The translations under genes and the position numbers were made by a program. DNA of 64,000 nt from Agrobacterium tumefaciens (GTDB lineage: Bacteria; Pseudomonadota; Alphaproteobacteria; Rhizobiales; Rhizobiaceae): positions 1 to 64,000 of the forward strand of contig CP048487.1 of the NCBI GenBank assembly GCA_025560025.1, written 5' to 3'. Positions 17,025 through 26,100 of the stretch are shown piece by piece. The notes below the pieces were generated by a model. The model had not been told where the DNA came from. It did not search any database and was given only the letters and a program-made list of their open reading frames with translations. The stretch's first letter is position 1. Each line of letters begins with the position of its first letter.

Positions 17025-17507
17025 GTGAACATAACCGACATGAAGCAGTCTCTTTTGCGAAGGCTTCTTAAAAGAGCGGACTATGCGACGCTTGACCTGA
17101 AGCCCGCGGCGGGAGCAGACCACGCGGCGGAGACCTCTCTCATCGAGCAGATCCGGGCCGGCATGATCGCTTACGAGGATTATCCCGCGTCTAAGAGTAC
17201 AGTCGACGCGCAAGCGGGAGGCGAGGAGGTAGGTTCCCTAAACGAGATGAATCGTACGCGTGAGAGCTGCGATACGGAAGAGCAGATGGAATTCGCCGTG
17301 AGCGCCAACGGCGACCGCTGGTTTTTGTGCTGTCAGAGCAAGGGTGACGTCGTCTTCGTCCTGCATCGCGCAAATCCCTCGTCGGGGGGGCACGAGACAC
17401 GCAGGTCCGTCGACGCATTCCTCGATCTGAAACCCATTGGGCCCGAACACGAGGCCCTGCGAGCGCTGCTTAGATCGAACGATGGAAGTCTGATTCTGGG
17501 ACGTTGA
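17025..17507 (+). CDS. Hypothetical protein with conserved C-terminal region
   Basis: About 160 aa. I chose the GTG at 17025 (VNITDMKQSLLRRLLKR), 12 bases after GGAGG; TTG 17022 and ATG 17040 are alternatives. The N-terminal third is charged and helical. The C-terminal part (EFAVSANGDRWFLCCQSKGDVVFVLHRANPSSGGHETRRSVDAFL) reads like a small folded domain found in rhizobial stress-plasmid proteins. No active site is recognisable. Confidence 0.7.
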   Translation: MNITDMKQSLLRRLLKRADYATLDLKPAAGADHAAETSLIEQIRAGMIAYEDYPASKSTVDAQAGGEEVGSLNEMNRTRESCDTEEQMEFAVSANGDRWFLCCQSKGDVVFVLHRANPSSGGHETRRSVDAFLDLKPIGPEHEALRALLRSNDGSLILGR

Positions 17508-17565
17508 GCAACCTTTCTGACTTGAGCAGCCACCGTTCTGGCACAAAACGCGGCCAGTGGGGCGT

Positions 17566-18804
17566 TTATAACAAGCGCGCAGCCCGGCCGCTCCGCCTCG
17601 TCGCACTGTTGTAGTAGCTGGAAGCCTGCTGGACCGAGCGGTGACGCGACTGCTCCATGGCCTCGGGGAGGGGGATGCCGCGATTGGCGGCCTCGGTCAG
17701 ATATCCTGACCGCAATCCATGCGCCGAAAACTCCCCCCGATCTAACCCAGCCATCTCCGCCCGCTGCTTGAGGATCGCATTGATCGACTGCGGATCAAGC
17801 GCCCGTTTTGACACTGTTCCCCAACGGCCGATCCCCCGAAACACGCTGCCCTTGTCGATTTTCGCAGTCGCCAACCACGCATTTAAGGCCTCGACAGGTC
17901 GGCCGGTGAGGTAGACGACCTCGTCCGCTTCACCGGTTGTCGTTTTGGTGCGGCCGAGATGAATGACCAAAGAGGGGAGGGGAGGGCCGCCTTCAATTTC
18001 GATTGGAGCTTCCACGGTCAGTTGTTCTAGGCGAAGGCCTGCGATTTCGCTGCGGCGGCGGCCCCCGGAGGCAAAGGCGACCATCAGGATCGCCCGGTCA
18101 CGGACATCGCGCAGGCTTTCAGTGGCGCAGGTCGCCAGCAGTTTTGCCAGCACATCTGATGTTACCGCCTTGGCGCTCTTGCGGCGACGCTGTCTCGGGA
18201 CGGCGCGCACCGCCAGACGAATGGCGGATTTGAGGGCAGGGGAGGCGAAGGCGCCGTCGAGTCCGCGCCATTTCGTGAGGGTCGACCAGCTGGCCAGCCG
18301 CCGGCGCACCGTATCCGGTGCGTGCGGGCCGGTGGATTTCAGAAAGCCTTGGCGCCGGAGATTGTCGTCAACCTCATCAGGCATGCCGTGGTCGGGGTCA
18401 GTCGCACGTTTCTCCGGATCCCACAGATGATGGGCCACAAACTTGAGGAGCAGCGCCTCGGGCGCTGGCCATGGCAGCGATCGTCCTGTGGCCGCCAGTC
18501 CCCAGGCTTCGAGATAGGCGAGGTCGGAGGTTAGTGCCCTCAGGGTATTGTCCCCCATTCCTTGGTTGACGAGATGGCGCAGCGTCTCGACGTCCTGATC
18601 GGTCAACAGCTCGGCGAGCTCGTCGCGGCGTTCGAGCGGTAGGACGGACGCAATGGTATCGAGCTCTTCGGCGCGCCGCTCGGCGGACGTCTGTGATGTC
18701 GTCGCTTTGGCCACGAGGGACTCCAGAATCGCGGGTTTCGGCGCCCGCTGGGACCGTGATTTGCCCCGATTTTCCCCGATTTGCGCCGCGAAATCAACTA
18801 CCAT
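17566..18804 (-). CDS. Tyrosine recombinase/integrase
   Basis: 412-aa phage-integrase-family protein. An N-terminal SAM-like/core-binding region (DVETLRHLVNQGMGDNTLRALTSDLAYLEAWG) precedes the catalytic domain. The catalytic domain holds the first Arg (SGGRRRSEIAGL), HxxR (SAHGLRSGYLTEA), a second His/Arg (SRHRSVQQ) and the nucleophile Tyr (ASSYYN). On repABC plasmids such enzymes resolve multimers or integrate cassettes. The start codon lies in a perfect inverted repeat (18800-18828) with the geometry of a recombination core site. It borders the defence island on its left. Confidence 0.93.
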   Translation of the reverse strand: MVVDFAAQIGENRGKSRSQRAPKPAILESLVAKATTSQTSAERRAEELDTIASVLPLERRDELAELLTDQDVETLRHLVNQGMGDNTLRALTSDLAYLEAWGLAATGRSLPWPAPEALLLKFVAHHLWDPEKRATDPDHGMPDEVDDNLRRQGFLKSTGPHAPDTVRRRLASWSTLTKWRGLDGAFASPALKSAIRLAVRAVPRQRRRKSAKAVTSDVLAKLLATCATESLRDVRDRAILMVAFASGGRRRSEIAGLRLEQLTVEAPIEIEGGPPLPSLVIHLGRTKTTTGEADEVVYLTGRPVEALNAWLATAKIDKGSVFRGIGRWGTVSKRALDPQSINAILKQRAEMAGLDRGEFSAHGLRSGYLTEAANRGIPLPEAMEQSRHRSVQQASSYYNSATRRSGRAARLL

Positions 18805-18828
18805 CGATAAGGGTTATTTATCGATGGT
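18800..18828. promoter_or_regulatory. 11-7-11 inverted repeat at the recombinase start: candidate core site
   Basis: ACCATCGATAA (18800-18810) and TTATCGATGGT (18818-18828) are exact reverse complements separated by GGGTTAT. Two 11-bp arms around a 6-8-bp centre is the standard geometry of tyrosine-recombinase crossover sites such as dif or loxP-like sites. It covers the recombinase initiation codon (18804-18802). An autoregulatory operator or an mRNA hairpin hiding the start codon are alternatives. Confidence 0.6.
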
Positions 18829-19036
18829 TAGAAGCTTAAATTCCAACCGTACGATATGCTGAACTCTAATGCCAAGATAGCTTTCGTATAATCAATTGTT
18901 AACCATAATTTCAATGGCTTACGGTCTCACAAAAATCAGCATGACTCGGTAGCTGAAGGGGTAGGTGGGGCAGATTTGGTGGCGGTGCCGTTGGTCAACG
19001 TAGATGGCGTAGCCGAGCTGAAGCGGCTCCGGATTT

Positions 19037-19645
19037 TCAAGCCGGAGCGAGAATGATCGTCGGTAGGGGTGGAAGCGCTAGGCCGACGTTGTCGATGCCA
19101 AGCCGGTCACCCAAATAATGGTAGAAAGATAGTCTAAGCGTTTGGCAGGTCTTGAGAAGGCCAAGCATGACGTCGCGCGCGACGCGGCCATCACGACTCA
19201 TCGTGCCGCCGGAGATCTTTCGCTTTGTAACAAAACTCCGCAGATCATTGTCGGATGCATTCGGGATGATCGAGCACCTTCAGCAGTTCCGTCTTCCTTC
19301 GAAGCAGCCGCTCAAGCCGCTTGTCAAGCGCCTCATACCCCGTACGCAAGCTGGAGATACGGTCGAACCGTCGTCGGAAGGCGGACCGGCCTGCGGTGAA
19401 GGTTTCTGCTTATAAGCTTTCAGCGCTTTGTAGAAACGCCAGACGAGATCGCGGACCATGGGAGGAGACTGCTATTTCTTTGCCGTTCCTGGTATCAGCT
19501 TTTGCAGGAGACGCTCGGCATGAACCCAGCACAGCGCGTGATTGCCAACTCGGAACTGGCCGGCGTCGTCTGACACGATCACCGTGCTACCATCAGGCCG
19601 TGGTGAGGGATAGCACCCTGCAGGCCGGTCTCGCGTGCGTGTCGA
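19037..19645 (-). pseudogene. IS66-like DDE transposase remnant
   Basis: Read on the minus strand in several frames it gives VIVSDDAGQFRVGNHALCWVHAERLLQKL, then FDRISSLRTGYEALDKRLERLLRRKTELL, then SDNDLRSFVTKRKISGGTMSRDGRVARDVMLGLLKTCQTL up to a TGA at 19039-19037. These are successive blocks of the DDE domain and C terminus of an IS66-type transposase. At least one in-frame stop, a frameshift and a deletion before the SEND-like block inactivate it. Confidence 0.7.
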
Positions 19646-19727
19646 TCTCTTGTCGGTTGAAGATGTCGATATGCCCAATTTCCGTGCCGGCGCTGAAATG
19701 CTGCCACCGACTTTGCTCCAAGTACCG

Positions 19728-20681
19728 TCATTCGTCTTGATACCCGTGCATCTCCTCACCATACTCACGAATGATCTCGCTTGTGTCGACATATTCCATC
19801 GGGTCGACGCCGAAAAAATCTACCGGATCCCGCTCGTCAAGGGTTGTGATCTCGTGAGGCAGACCTGCTGCCATGAGTTCAGCAAGCCCGGTCAATTTGA
19901 GACCACAGACATCACACGAAAAGCTCGTCGGAACCGCGCGCGCCTCGTACATGAGGGACCCGTCACGCAAAAACTCGCGGCTGACGCCGACCGGTTTTGC
20001 GCCGAGCACGGCCTGCGACCCGCAGGAAGGGCACTTATGAGATTTCAAATGTGTCCCGTTCGTCTGCACCGCGTAGCCAAATGCGGCTGCCCTTTTGCGC
20101 AGTTCTGCCTGTTCTTCACTTGTTCGCTCATAGAACCGGTCCTTTGCATTCTTAATGTCGCTCCTGACGCGCTGCGATCGATCCTTGAGCTTCGCGGTCG
20201 CCGCCTCAGAAGCGGCAATGGCGTCTTCCGCTCCCATGAGATCAGAGAGATCGAGCTTGGTGGCCTCGGCGCCTTTCACGGCGAGCAGGTACACGGCTGG
20301 AAGGATCTGGCTGAGATCCTGCGCGCTGATGTCATCACCCTCGCCATGCAGCTCGCGGTTTCGTGCCTCGATAAGCACCGAGATGGGGTCGAAGGTCACG
20401 GCATTGAGGTCTGGGTAAGCAGATTTAAGGCGTGTGATAGCGGTGCGGAGCCCGACAGTCTTGGCGTTTTCGAAGCCTTCGACGCCGGCCGCATGAAGCA
20501 AACTATCCTCGGAAAGATCGGCATTTAAGACAGGACTCTTGAATATTAGGACCCCGCGAATGAAAAATTCACAGAAGAACGAAACGTTCAGAAGGAATTG
20601 GTCATCGTCACGAGGCAGTTCCGATGCTTTCGACCAATAGCGCTTGGCCTTCGCGAAATATTTTGATGCGTCCCAAGTCAT
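19728..20681 (-). CDS. HEPN-like protein with C-terminal zinc ribbon
   Basis: 317 aa. The N-terminal helical region contains EARNRELHGE; R107-N-x3-H112 matches the Rx4-6H motif of HEPN ribonucleases. A coiled helical linker follows (about 150-200), then two CxxC pairs (C217/C220 and C256/C259) forming a zinc ribbon. HEPN domains are common in RNA-cutting defence and toxin proteins. Its ATG overlaps the stop of the dioxygenase-like gene (ATGA), and it lies downstream of the Mokosh I-like pair in the same direction. HEPN assignment is by motif only. Confidence 0.75.
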   Translation of the reverse strand: MTWDASKYFAKAKRYWSKASELPRDDDQFLLNVSFFCEFFIRGVLIFKSPVLNADLSEDSLLHAAGVEGFENAKTVGLRTAITRLKSAYPDLNAVTFDPISVLIEARNRELHGEGDDISAQDLSQILPAVYLLAVKGAEATKLDLSDLMGAEDAIAASEAATAKLKDRSQRVRSDIKNAKDRFYERTSEEQAELRKRAAAFGYAVQTNGTHLKSHKCPSCGSQAVLGAKPVGVSREFLRDGSLMYEARAVPTSFSCDVCGLKLTGLAELMAAGLPHEITTLDERDPVDFFGVDPMEYVDTSEIIREYGEEMHGYQDE

Positions 20682-21307
20682 GTGTGCGTTTCCAAAGCTA
20701 TACGCCAGAGCCAGCCGGTTTGCTCCGGGGTCGGTTCGCGTCCATGGAGGAACGACCAGTTATCGATGATTATCCAAGAGATTTCGTGCCAATAGATGAT
20801 ATGGTCCGGCATTGCGAGATCGATTGCCGCGGCAAGACGTTGGGCATCCCTGTCTAGAGGGTGCATCACGTCGGCGTTGTAACGATAAAAGCGGCCGTGC
20901 TTACTCGTGTTCACGAAGGTTGCAGAGTACGACTTCGTAGCCGTCTTGATGCGGAAGGTTCCAGAGGGCAGTCCCACGTGAAGTCGCTTGCCGCAATACA
21001 AGGTCGTGCCACCTGGCCGCGCGACTGGACAGAAGAGTGCGACATAACGAGGCGGCAACGAGCGAAGCGCAAAGTCAGTATGAGGCGGAAAAAGGCCGAG
21101 TCCATGGTTAGCCGACAAAGTATTCAGTCGGGCTGACTCGATATCCCTCGGGCGCAGCTTATCAACCCGCGTTGTATTCGGCTGGAGTTTTGCAATACAC
21201 GCTCGAAGCGTTTTCAACTCAGAAGCGTCGGTTCGTGGATGCGCGTAAAAACCCACTCTCTTAAGCGAGATTATAATCTCCTCCGAGTCTTTTTGGTCGA
21301 AACTCAG
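20678..21307 (-). CDS. Fe(II)/2-oxoglutarate dioxygenase-like protein (TauD/TfdA type)
   Basis: Short TauD-like protein. Iron ligands appear as H-x-D in FPPHTDFALRSL and a distal His in NWSFLHGRE, followed by an Arg in GWLWRI that could bind 2-oxoglutarate. The start is unclear. GTG 21256 has no good ribosome-binding site. The frame is open to CTG 21307, which has AGGAGG seven bases upstream and overlaps (CTGA) the stop of an 18-codon frame beginning at ATG 21360, only 15 bases after mkoB. Either CTG is the start, or a frameshift has split a gene starting at 21360. Confidence 0.7.
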   Translation of the reverse strand: MSFDQKDSEEIIISLKRVGFYAHPRTDASELKTLRACIAKLQPNTTRVDKLRPRDIESARLNTLSANHGLGLFPPHTDFALRSLPPRYVALFCPVARPGGTTLYCGKRLHVGLPSGTFRIKTATKSYSATFVNTSKHGRFYRYNADVMHPLDRDAQRLAAAIDLAMPDHIIYWHEISWIIIDNWSFLHGREPTPEQTGWLWRIALETHT

Positions 21308-21375
21308 CCTGGCGCCTCCTCGCTAGCCTCCACCTCATAAACTTTGGTGGTGACGGTCATAACCAATTCTAGTCG

Positions 21376-23142
21376 TTAATTGCCTAAATTTTCCTGCGTG
21401 ACGCGCCGAATTGCAGACTGGAATTTTTCAAGAAGCGTAGTCGCCAGACCGGGGCCTTCGAGGAAAAGTCCGATCTCGTCCATGGGGTTGTCCGTGTCGG
21501 CTGACTGAGATCCCCAATTCAGGCTACTGACAACGATTTGATCATTGTCCCATGCAAGAAACTTCGCGTGAAGCTGGGGTTCGGGCACGCCATGAAGGTC
21601 GACTTGTCCTTGCATTCGTTTCCGGTGCTCAGCGACGTGACTGCGTTTCACTGGCCCTCCCCGCCGGGAATAGTAAATCATCACCTCATCAAGCCTCTGG
21701 CCAGCTACTTCGGCTGGGTCGAAGAGGGCAGGCACCATGTTAGCCCCTACTCGGTTCGTACAGCAGATGAATCGAGTCTTCGCATCATGTGCAGCAATTC
21801 GTAGCAAGCGATTGTGGTCCGACGCATGGAGAATGCGCATGGCAGTCCTTACGGATCCGGGTGAGGGGGTCGAGGTTGAAAGACGGCTCCGATTGCGTCG
21901 CAGTTCGGCAGCCATGAATTGGAGTGCTTCAATCGACTGACCGGCAGTCGATATTTTGGCAATGATTGAGTGCATCACGTCCATTGCTGCGCCTGCGGCG
22001 TTCGCCTCAGTCAATTCGACCGACACTTCAACGGCACTAAACGGGGACGATAACCAATTGCAGGATCCCATCGAAACAATCGCTCCGCCTTTCCCGTCAT
22101 CCGCAACCAAGAACTTTGCGTGGCTATCAACCGAGTCGCGATGAGCAAGTACGTAGCCGCGCGTTCGGCGGATAGCGGACAGGCGCTCACCCAATTCATG
22201 CATCGCTGCTGTATGCTTTGGGACGTCAATGGATGTTCCAAAGAAGAGGTGACATTTGACGCCCCGCTGGCACGCATCGTCGAGAGCCCGCCACAACCGA
22301 TCGCGGTTTTCCTTGCACCGCTCGTCATTTTGCGAAGCGACAAAGGTAGACAGCACGAAAACATGTGATGTTGCCGCTTTGACGATTTGTTCAAAACGCT
22401 CAAGTTGCTGGAGCGAGCCCACCACGATCTGATCGGGACAAACTTCTGTCGAGATCGTTGCTGGTTCCTCAGACGCTGAAGACGCGGCCTTTGGCAATAT
22501 TCCCGTTCGTATCGTTGATCTAAGTGCTTCTATCAGCTTTTCGCTCGCGCCCGGCGGGCTCATACCGTCTTTGACGTCGTTGAGATCGATCTCGAGAAAT
22601 TTGCGCTCCAGGTACGAGCTGTTGGCCTGGATGCCGCGAAGCCACTCACCCGGGCGAAGCATGCCCGACATGAATTCCGTCACGCGCTGCATCATGGAAT
22701 AATCGGTCTCCGCGGGGCCAACAGGGAAAGCAACGATCTTTCCGGCTGCGGGTAACCTGCCAACCGAGATGGTATCAACGTCCCTGTAACGGAAGACCGA
22801 TTCTCCGACCTTCTCATAGATCACGCTAATACCGATCTCTCTCTCCGCGGACCTCTCAGGAAGCGCGCGACCCGATCGAATGAACTCTCGACCGACGATG
22901 TTGGTTGAAAGCACGGGCCGAGGTGCCATGCGGACCTCAATCAGGCCAAATTGCATTAGTCGGGCCACAGTGGAAGCGGCAACCTGACGCGGGATTTTAA
23001 GCGACGAGACCAGTTCATCGATGGTGCCAGGCGTGGCATCGAGCGTCAGCAAGACCATTTCCTCGATCGGGCTCCATCCCCAAACCCGCTGGACGAGACC
23101 TGGCGCTCGATAGTGCCACGCAGGAATATATATTTTGCTCAC
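21376..23142 (-). CDS. mkoB: Mokosh type I-like MkoB, PLD-family nuclease
   Basis: 588 aa. An N-terminal winged-helix-like region (residues 25-75, IDELVSSLKIPRQVAASTVARLMQFGLIEV) is followed by two phospholipase D motifs. The first is H341-x-K343-x4-D348 (SHAKFLVADD) with a downstream GSCNW; the second is H525-x-K527-x4-D532 (LHAKFLAWDN) with SSLNWGS. Two HKD motifs form one active site. The ATGA overlap with the helicase gene shows coupling. Known Mokosh type I systems pair a helicase/kinase-like protein with a PLD nuclease against phage; the assignment here rests on domains and gene order. Confidence 0.85.
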   Translation of the reverse strand: MSKIYIPAWHYRAPGLVQRVWGWSPIEEMVLLTLDATPGTIDELVSSLKIPRQVAASTVARLMQFGLIEVRMAPRPVLSTNIVGREFIRSGRALPERSAEREIGISVIYEKVGESVFRYRDVDTISVGRLPAAGKIVAFPVGPAETDYSMMQRVTEFMSGMLRPGEWLRGIQANSSYLERKFLEIDLNDVKDGMSPPGASEKLIEALRSTIRTGILPKAASSASEEPATISTEVCPDQIVVGSLQQLERFEQIVKAATSHVFVLSTFVASQNDERCKENRDRLWRALDDACQRGVKCHLFFGTSIDVPKHTAAMHELGERLSAIRRTRGYVLAHRDSVDSHAKFLVADDGKGGAIVSMGSCNWLSSPFSAVEVSVELTEANAAGAAMDVMHSIIAKISTAGQSIEALQFMAAELRRNRSRLSTSTPSPGSVRTAMRILHASDHNRLLRIAAHDAKTRFICCTNRVGANMVPALFDPAEVAGQRLDEVMIYYSRRGGPVKRSHVAEHRKRMQGQVDLHGVPEPQLHAKFLAWDNDQIVVSSLNWGSQSADTDNPMDEIGLFLEGPGLATTLLEKFQSAIRRVTQENLGN

Positions 23143-26100
23143 TTCTTCAATCTCCCGTTCTCGTCCGCCACGACGACGGAAACACCCGGCCCCAAATGAG
23201 GGAAATCCTGGGTTTCCAGCTGGGAGATCTCATTGAGCATCAAGGTCAGGAACCGAAACTCCTCATTGGTATTATCCGGGTCGATACCGTCAACGGCGTT
23301 TTTGATGAACTTCCGGCTCGTCGCAAGAATCAGTTTCTGCTTTGCGCGACTGAGCAGAACGTTCATACGTTGCGGGCTTTTGATAAAGCCAAGCGCGCGA
23401 GTGCCGACGAAGACATTGTTTCGGACGAGGCTCGCGAGAACAACGTCAGCTTCTCCGCCTTGGAAGCTATCACTTGTATATACGAACTTGCCGTTACCAC
23501 GAGGGCTGGAAAAGCCGAAGAGCGTGTCGGATCGAACATTGATAAACTGGCGGAGCTTGCGCTCCAAATGGTTCACCTGCGCCAAATAGGGCGAGAGGAC
23601 AACAAGCGTCGGCCGACGGCCGTCCTTTCCGATCACAGGTTTTAAGTCTTTCATAGCAGTGATGAGTGCGGCAGCTTCGACCTCATTCTTGTACGATCTC
23701 TTCACTTTCTCCTCAAACGATCGGCGTCGCGCGACGCTTAGCGAAGGCAGGTCGAGAAGAACGATCGGTGAGGCCGGCAGTCCATTGACTACGTCAACCT
23801 TCTGTTCCCGCTCTTTCACGCGGTCGGAGGACACGAGCTTTTTTTGATAGAATGTATTAGACACAAGGTCACAGATCGCTGGGTGCATGCGGCTCTGTTC
23901 CTGGAGAGTCGTCGATATCGAACTCTCACGGCCCGTAGCGGCTTGACGTTCGTCTTCGCGCTCGGCAATTGTGCGGAACGGCTCTTCAAGACGTGTTGCT
24001 GCAGCCAGAACGTCGCTCAATAGAAAAGAATTGGACTTCAGGCTACTGAACGCTTCGTCGACCTCAGGCGGCAGGTCCGAGATAGCCGATAGTTTTTCCT
24101 GGGCGTCGACCAGGAGCTCTGCGGCCGTGGAGGGATCGTAGAAACGCTGTCGTTCAGCGCTGTCGAATGGTGACAGCTGTTTATGGTCACCGATCATGAC
24201 GCGTCGGTTTCCTAACAGCAAAGCGCCAATCAATTCGGCGCCGTTGGCGCGGGCAGCCTCTTCGATGAACACCCAATCGAACTGTTCGCCGTCCGCGATC
24301 ATTTCTTCAATGGTATTCGATGACGTCGTCGCAAGAGTGACGTCGGCGGAACGGAGCATCAGATTGTCGGTGTCGCGCAGAATTCTATCCGCTTGTGCCG
24401 CTTCAGCAGTATCAATAGGCTTCAGTGTCTGCTCAATCTGCCGGCTCTGATTTCTGGTAATCGCCGGTCGACTTCCAACGGACTGCGCAGCCGATTTCAA
24501 CAAGGCGACCGAGCTCTGTCGCAGCGTGCTGTCTTCGACGCTATTTTGCGACTTCTCTACACGCACGATGATTGATGCCCGTTCCGCAAGGCACTTGCGG
24601 AGCTCATCTTCCATATGAACGAGTGTCTCGTGGTTCTGTGCCGATACGAGAATTTTAGCGTCTGGCGTTCGCTGCAAAATGCTTTTCACGAGATTGGAGA
24701 TGAGGAAGGTTTTTCCGACACCGGGTGGTCCGACGACCACATTTATCGATCGTCCAGCAACGATGCTATCCCAGGCAGCGATCTTGGTAGGGTCCATGTC
24801 TTCAATTGGCTCGCCAGGCGCAGCGATCTCGCGTAGGACGTCATCCAGAGCTACCTGTGCCGGATCATCGAGCGATCTGAGAAGCTCCACGTTCTGTCGT
24901 GCGGCGACGATGTTGAGCAGGCGACGGCGAATGGCGCGCTCAGTTCCAGTATCTCTCTTCGGGCGTAGGAACAGGTTGTCACCAAGCGTCGGCAGGTGAT
25001 TGGTGGTGAAGGTGAGTGTCAGCTGGCCCTCGACCAACTTGCACTCTTCAAAACTGAGCTCCGGACTTCTTTCGCGACTGAAGACCAAATCATCGACTGG
25101 CGATAAGGTCCAATTCGGTTTGCCGTCGTCGTAGCGCATTTCCGACTGAAGAGCTGTTACAGTCTTTTTCAGGCCAATGCGCTTTCGGCGCTCTTCCCGT
25201 TCGGGATCCTCGACCAGAATCACCGTCACCACATCTTTCTCGTCCGGATCGACCATGGGTGAAATCTGAACAGGATAGATTCGAAATTGCTCCCTTAGTA
25301 GGGTAAAGGCTTCAAGCAGGATCAACGCATACCACGTCGACACGTCATCCGGTTTGCGATCATCTTCTGGGTGGCCGAACAAATCCTTCCACCGCTTTGC
25401 ACCATGTCCAAGCCTGCGAACGCGCTCCTCCGCGCCGCCGCGGTGCCGTGAAAGCTGGAGACGATGAGCGATTTCGATCGCCCCATCCAACCAATCGTTT
25501 GGCTGTCTTTTGTGAGCCGCTTCGATGGTAGCCGTAAAATCGGTCTGTAACTTCAAATCATAGACCGCGACGTCCGTTATCAGCCGGACCTTATCTTGGC
25601 CGGTCGACTTGGCGCGAACGCTGGGGTTTAGAAGGTCGTTCTCAACGAACTTGAAAATCTCGTCTGTTTCGGTGGCCTGAATAACGCCGGAAGTTAGAAA
25701 GGGCAGGTCGCGTTGGGCAACGCCGTGGCCAGGGTAGAGGACGAGTTCGCCTTCTGCGCTAGATCCTGCCCGGCCAACGTCCGAGATGACCTCGTCCAGT
25801 TCTCTGATAACTACATTCCCATCAAAGAGTTGGAATTGTGGAGGTTCCGCCAACCTCTCGAGCATTCGGCGTTCGATTGCTGAGAGAGCTGGCCCCTCGT
25901 CGCTATCAGCTCCAAGGATCGATCTGGCGGTTCGTGCGAGATCCTTCCAGTCCTGTCTAAAAGAGATCGATGCTGAGGGGTCAAAGAGGTGTTCGTTTGC
26001 CCCAAGCACACCATCGGAGATGTGGATGCATGCTTCGAAGCCGCCGAGCCGATACCCTTCGGTTTCGTCACTCGCGCCAAATATTGTCTGCTCAGACACC

